Of a stretch of 6,370 nt of DNA, positions 5,463 through 6,370 are shown in pieces. The notes under the pieces are model-generated. The model searched no databases and was not told the origin of the DNA. It saw only the letters and a program-made list of their open reading frames with translations. Within the stretch, counting starts at the first letter, position 1. The number at the start of each line of letters is the position of its first letter. The translations under genes and the position numbers were made by a program. Origin of the DNA: Actinomycetota bacterium (GTDB lineage Bacteria; Actinomycetota; Actinomycetes; Nanopelagicales; Nanopelagicaceae); the NCBI GenBank assembly GCA_009701085.1, contig WLKV01000039.1:1-6370 (forward strand), read 5' to 3'.

Positions 5463-6293
5463 GTGGGGGTGCGCCTCACCTCGTGGAATCTCCTGCATGG
5501 AATGGCTATCCCCCCACAGCCAGGCATAGATAGAGAGCCACTCAATCGCGCCGTCATCTCCCTTGACTCTGATGTCTTCGCATTTCAGGAAGTCGATCAT
5601 TTCTTACCGCGTTCACAATCACGCCCCCAGATGAGAGATATCGCCGAAAGCATTGGGGCTCGTGATTGGGCGATGGCCCCCAGCGTTATTGGTACACCAG
5701 GTGAATCGTGGCGAAAGTTAAATGCCGATGAACCAGAGATTATTACATCGTCATCACCACATGCAGAGTTAATGCATGAGTCATACGGAATCGGAATAGT
5801 CTCTAAAGTTCCAGTAATAAGTTGGCATCGACTTAACCTTGGAAACTCTCCACTCGGACTCCCGCTGATTGTTCCTGGTGATGAAACCGGAAAAGGGCGA
5901 CCACGATTTATCTATGTAAAAGATGAGCCACGTATTGCACTTGCCGCAGTTCTCGATAATGGATTTACCGTTGTTAATACTCATCTCTCATTTGTTCCAG
6001 GATTTAATCTTGCGCAGTTGCGCCGAGTAAAGAAGTGGGCGTTACAGATCGCGGAATCAAGCGGCACTCGCGCCATTGTCTTAGGCGACCTCAACTTGCC
6101 GAAGAATCTACCGATCGTGGCATCTTCATGGAAATCACTGGTCACCCAAAATACCTATCCAAGTTGGGGCGGCAAGATTCAATTCGATTACATCCTCTCT
6201 CCCGACCTCTCATTCGGTGAATTTTCGGTGAGAAATTTTGAGCCTACCGGGGTGAGTGATCACCTTCCCATTGGGGTAGAAATCTTCGAGTAG
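5463..6293 (+). CDS. Endonuclease/exonuclease/phosphatase-family hydrolase
   Basis: A 276-residue single-domain protein of the EEP (DNase I/ExoIII/inositol phosphatase-like) fold. Catalytic motifs in order: SWNLLHG with N9; QEVD with the metal-binding E43; NTHLSF with H174; LGDLN with D209 and N211; FDYIL; and the terminal SDHLP with D266 and H267. All the usual metal and catalytic positions are present, so it should be an active metal-dependent phosphoesterase. The substrate, whether DNA, a phospholipid or a sugar or inositol phosphate, cannot be told from sequence. No signal peptide or membrane segment is visible. The start is uncertain: GTG at 5463 gives MGVRLTSWN, while GTG at 5469 removes two residues and sits six bases after a TAnnnT box, as expected of a leaderless gene. 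It diverges from nudC. No terminator follows before the next start at 6339. Confidence 0.88.
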   Translation: MGVRLTSWNLLHGMAIPPQPGIDREPLNRAVISLDSDVFAFQEVDHFLPRSQSRPQMRDIAESIGARDWAMAPSVIGTPGESWRKLNADEPEIITSSSPHAELMHESYGIGIVSKVPVISWHRLNLGNSPLGLPLIVPGDETGKGRPRFIYVKDEPRIALAAVLDNGFTVVNTHLSFVPGFNLAQLRRVKKWALQIAESSGTRAIVLGDLNLPKNLPIVASSWKSLVTQNTYPSWGGKIQFDYILSPDLSFGEFSVRNFEPTGVSDHLPIGVEIFE

Positions 6294-6306
6294 CTACTTC
6301 AAATAG

Positions 6307-6332
6307 TGCAATTGCAGTGGAGTGATTAACCT
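6307..6332 (+). promoter_or_regulatory. Leaderless promoter with upstream palindrome for the gene at 6339
   Basis: TAACCT at 6327-6332 is followed by six bases and ATG at 6339, the same box and spacing as for nudC. TGCAATTGCA (6307-6316) is a perfect 10-base palindrome ten bases before the -10, near where a -35 or an operator would be. No good -35 is visible. Confidence 0.5.
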
Positions 6333-6338
6333 TCAGTC

Positions 6339-6370
6339 ATGACTAAAGAATCAACTCCTTCATACTCAAC
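6339..6370 (+). CDS. Start of an unidentified gene, cut by the window end
   Basis: ATG at 6339 opens a frame of ten complete codons (MTKESTPSYS) that runs off the window. There is no Shine-Dalgarno, but TAACCT lies six bases before the ATG exactly as for nudC, which supports a real leaderless gene. Too little is present to name it. The alternative is a chance ATG with the true gene elsewhere. Confidence 0.5.
   Translation, partial: MTKESTPSYS

Noticed and set aside
1..6370. CRISPR array, tRNA, rRNA, insertion sequence, phage or plasmid genes
   Set aside because: No spaced direct repeats, no tRNA-like cloverleaf, no transposase or integrase motifs and no terminal repeats were seen; the gene set is housekeeping and matches actinobacterial synteny.

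Overview
The window looks like chromosomal DNA from an actinobacterium (Actinomycetota) of moderate GC. Hand counts of two 60-base samples gave 33/60 G+C at 181-240 and 24/60 at 5941-6000. A WhiB protein is present, and WhiB proteins are essentially actinobacterial. The block nudC - uvrD2 - whiB7 on one strand matches the order known in Mycobacterium. A YgjP-like metallopeptidase, a DUF5679 zinc ribbon and a ThiF/TOMM-type E1-like protein lie alongside. The moderate GC and compact spacing would fit a small-genome aquatic lineage, but this is inference and not shown.

Layout. Positions 1-494 (+) hold the 3' part of a YgjP/DUF45-type zinc metallopeptidase. Positions 619-789 (+) encode a 56-residue DUF5679 zinc ribbon with a strong Shine-Dalgarno, closed by a strong intrinsic terminator at 813-850. 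Positions 909-2051 (+) encode a 380-residue ThiF/cyclodehydratase-like protein, which runs tail to tail into whiB7 (2060-2422, -) with only 8 bases between the stop codons. Upstream of whiB7 on the minus strand come a long leader, an intrinsic terminator (2516-2557), a 61-codon upstream ORF with an excellent Shine-Dalgarno (2576-2761) and a promoter-like element (2791-2831). Then follow uvrD2 (2836-4485, -) and nudC (4514-5443, -), 28 bases apart and probably cotranscribed. An endonuclease/exonuclease/phosphatase-family gene (5463-6293, +) diverges from nudC across 19 bases. A further gene starts at 6339 and leaves the window.

The most interesting part is the whiB7 leader, 2423-2831 on the minus strand. 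Its parts fit a ribosome-controlled transcription attenuator. There is a WhiB7-type promoter (AT-rich box, GGG, then a TTGCCA -35), an upstream ORF, and three mutually exclusive helices. Segment 1 (2694-2688) pairs 7/7 with segment 2 (2605-2599). Segment 2 (2604-2597) pairs 8/8 with segment 3 (2556-2549). Segment 3 is the 5' arm of the terminator, which pairs with segment 4. Ribosomes that finish the upstream ORF would leave the terminator free to form; ribosomes stalled by antibiotics would expose segment 2 and let transcription reach whiB7. WhiB7 is the actinobacterial master regulator of intrinsic antibiotic resistance, and uORF/terminator control of it is known in mycobacteria and streptomycetes. 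What is worth checking is this particular version, with its long upstream ORF.

A second theme is leaderless expression. nudC and the gene at 6339 each have TAACCT exactly six bases before ATG, and the divergent phosphatase-family gene has TAGTCT six bases before an in-frame GTG. Other oddities are a short UvrD2 that ends soon after helicase motif VI, and a ThiF-like protein with no YcaO partner or precursor peptide nearby. The rest is ordinary housekeeping DNA.
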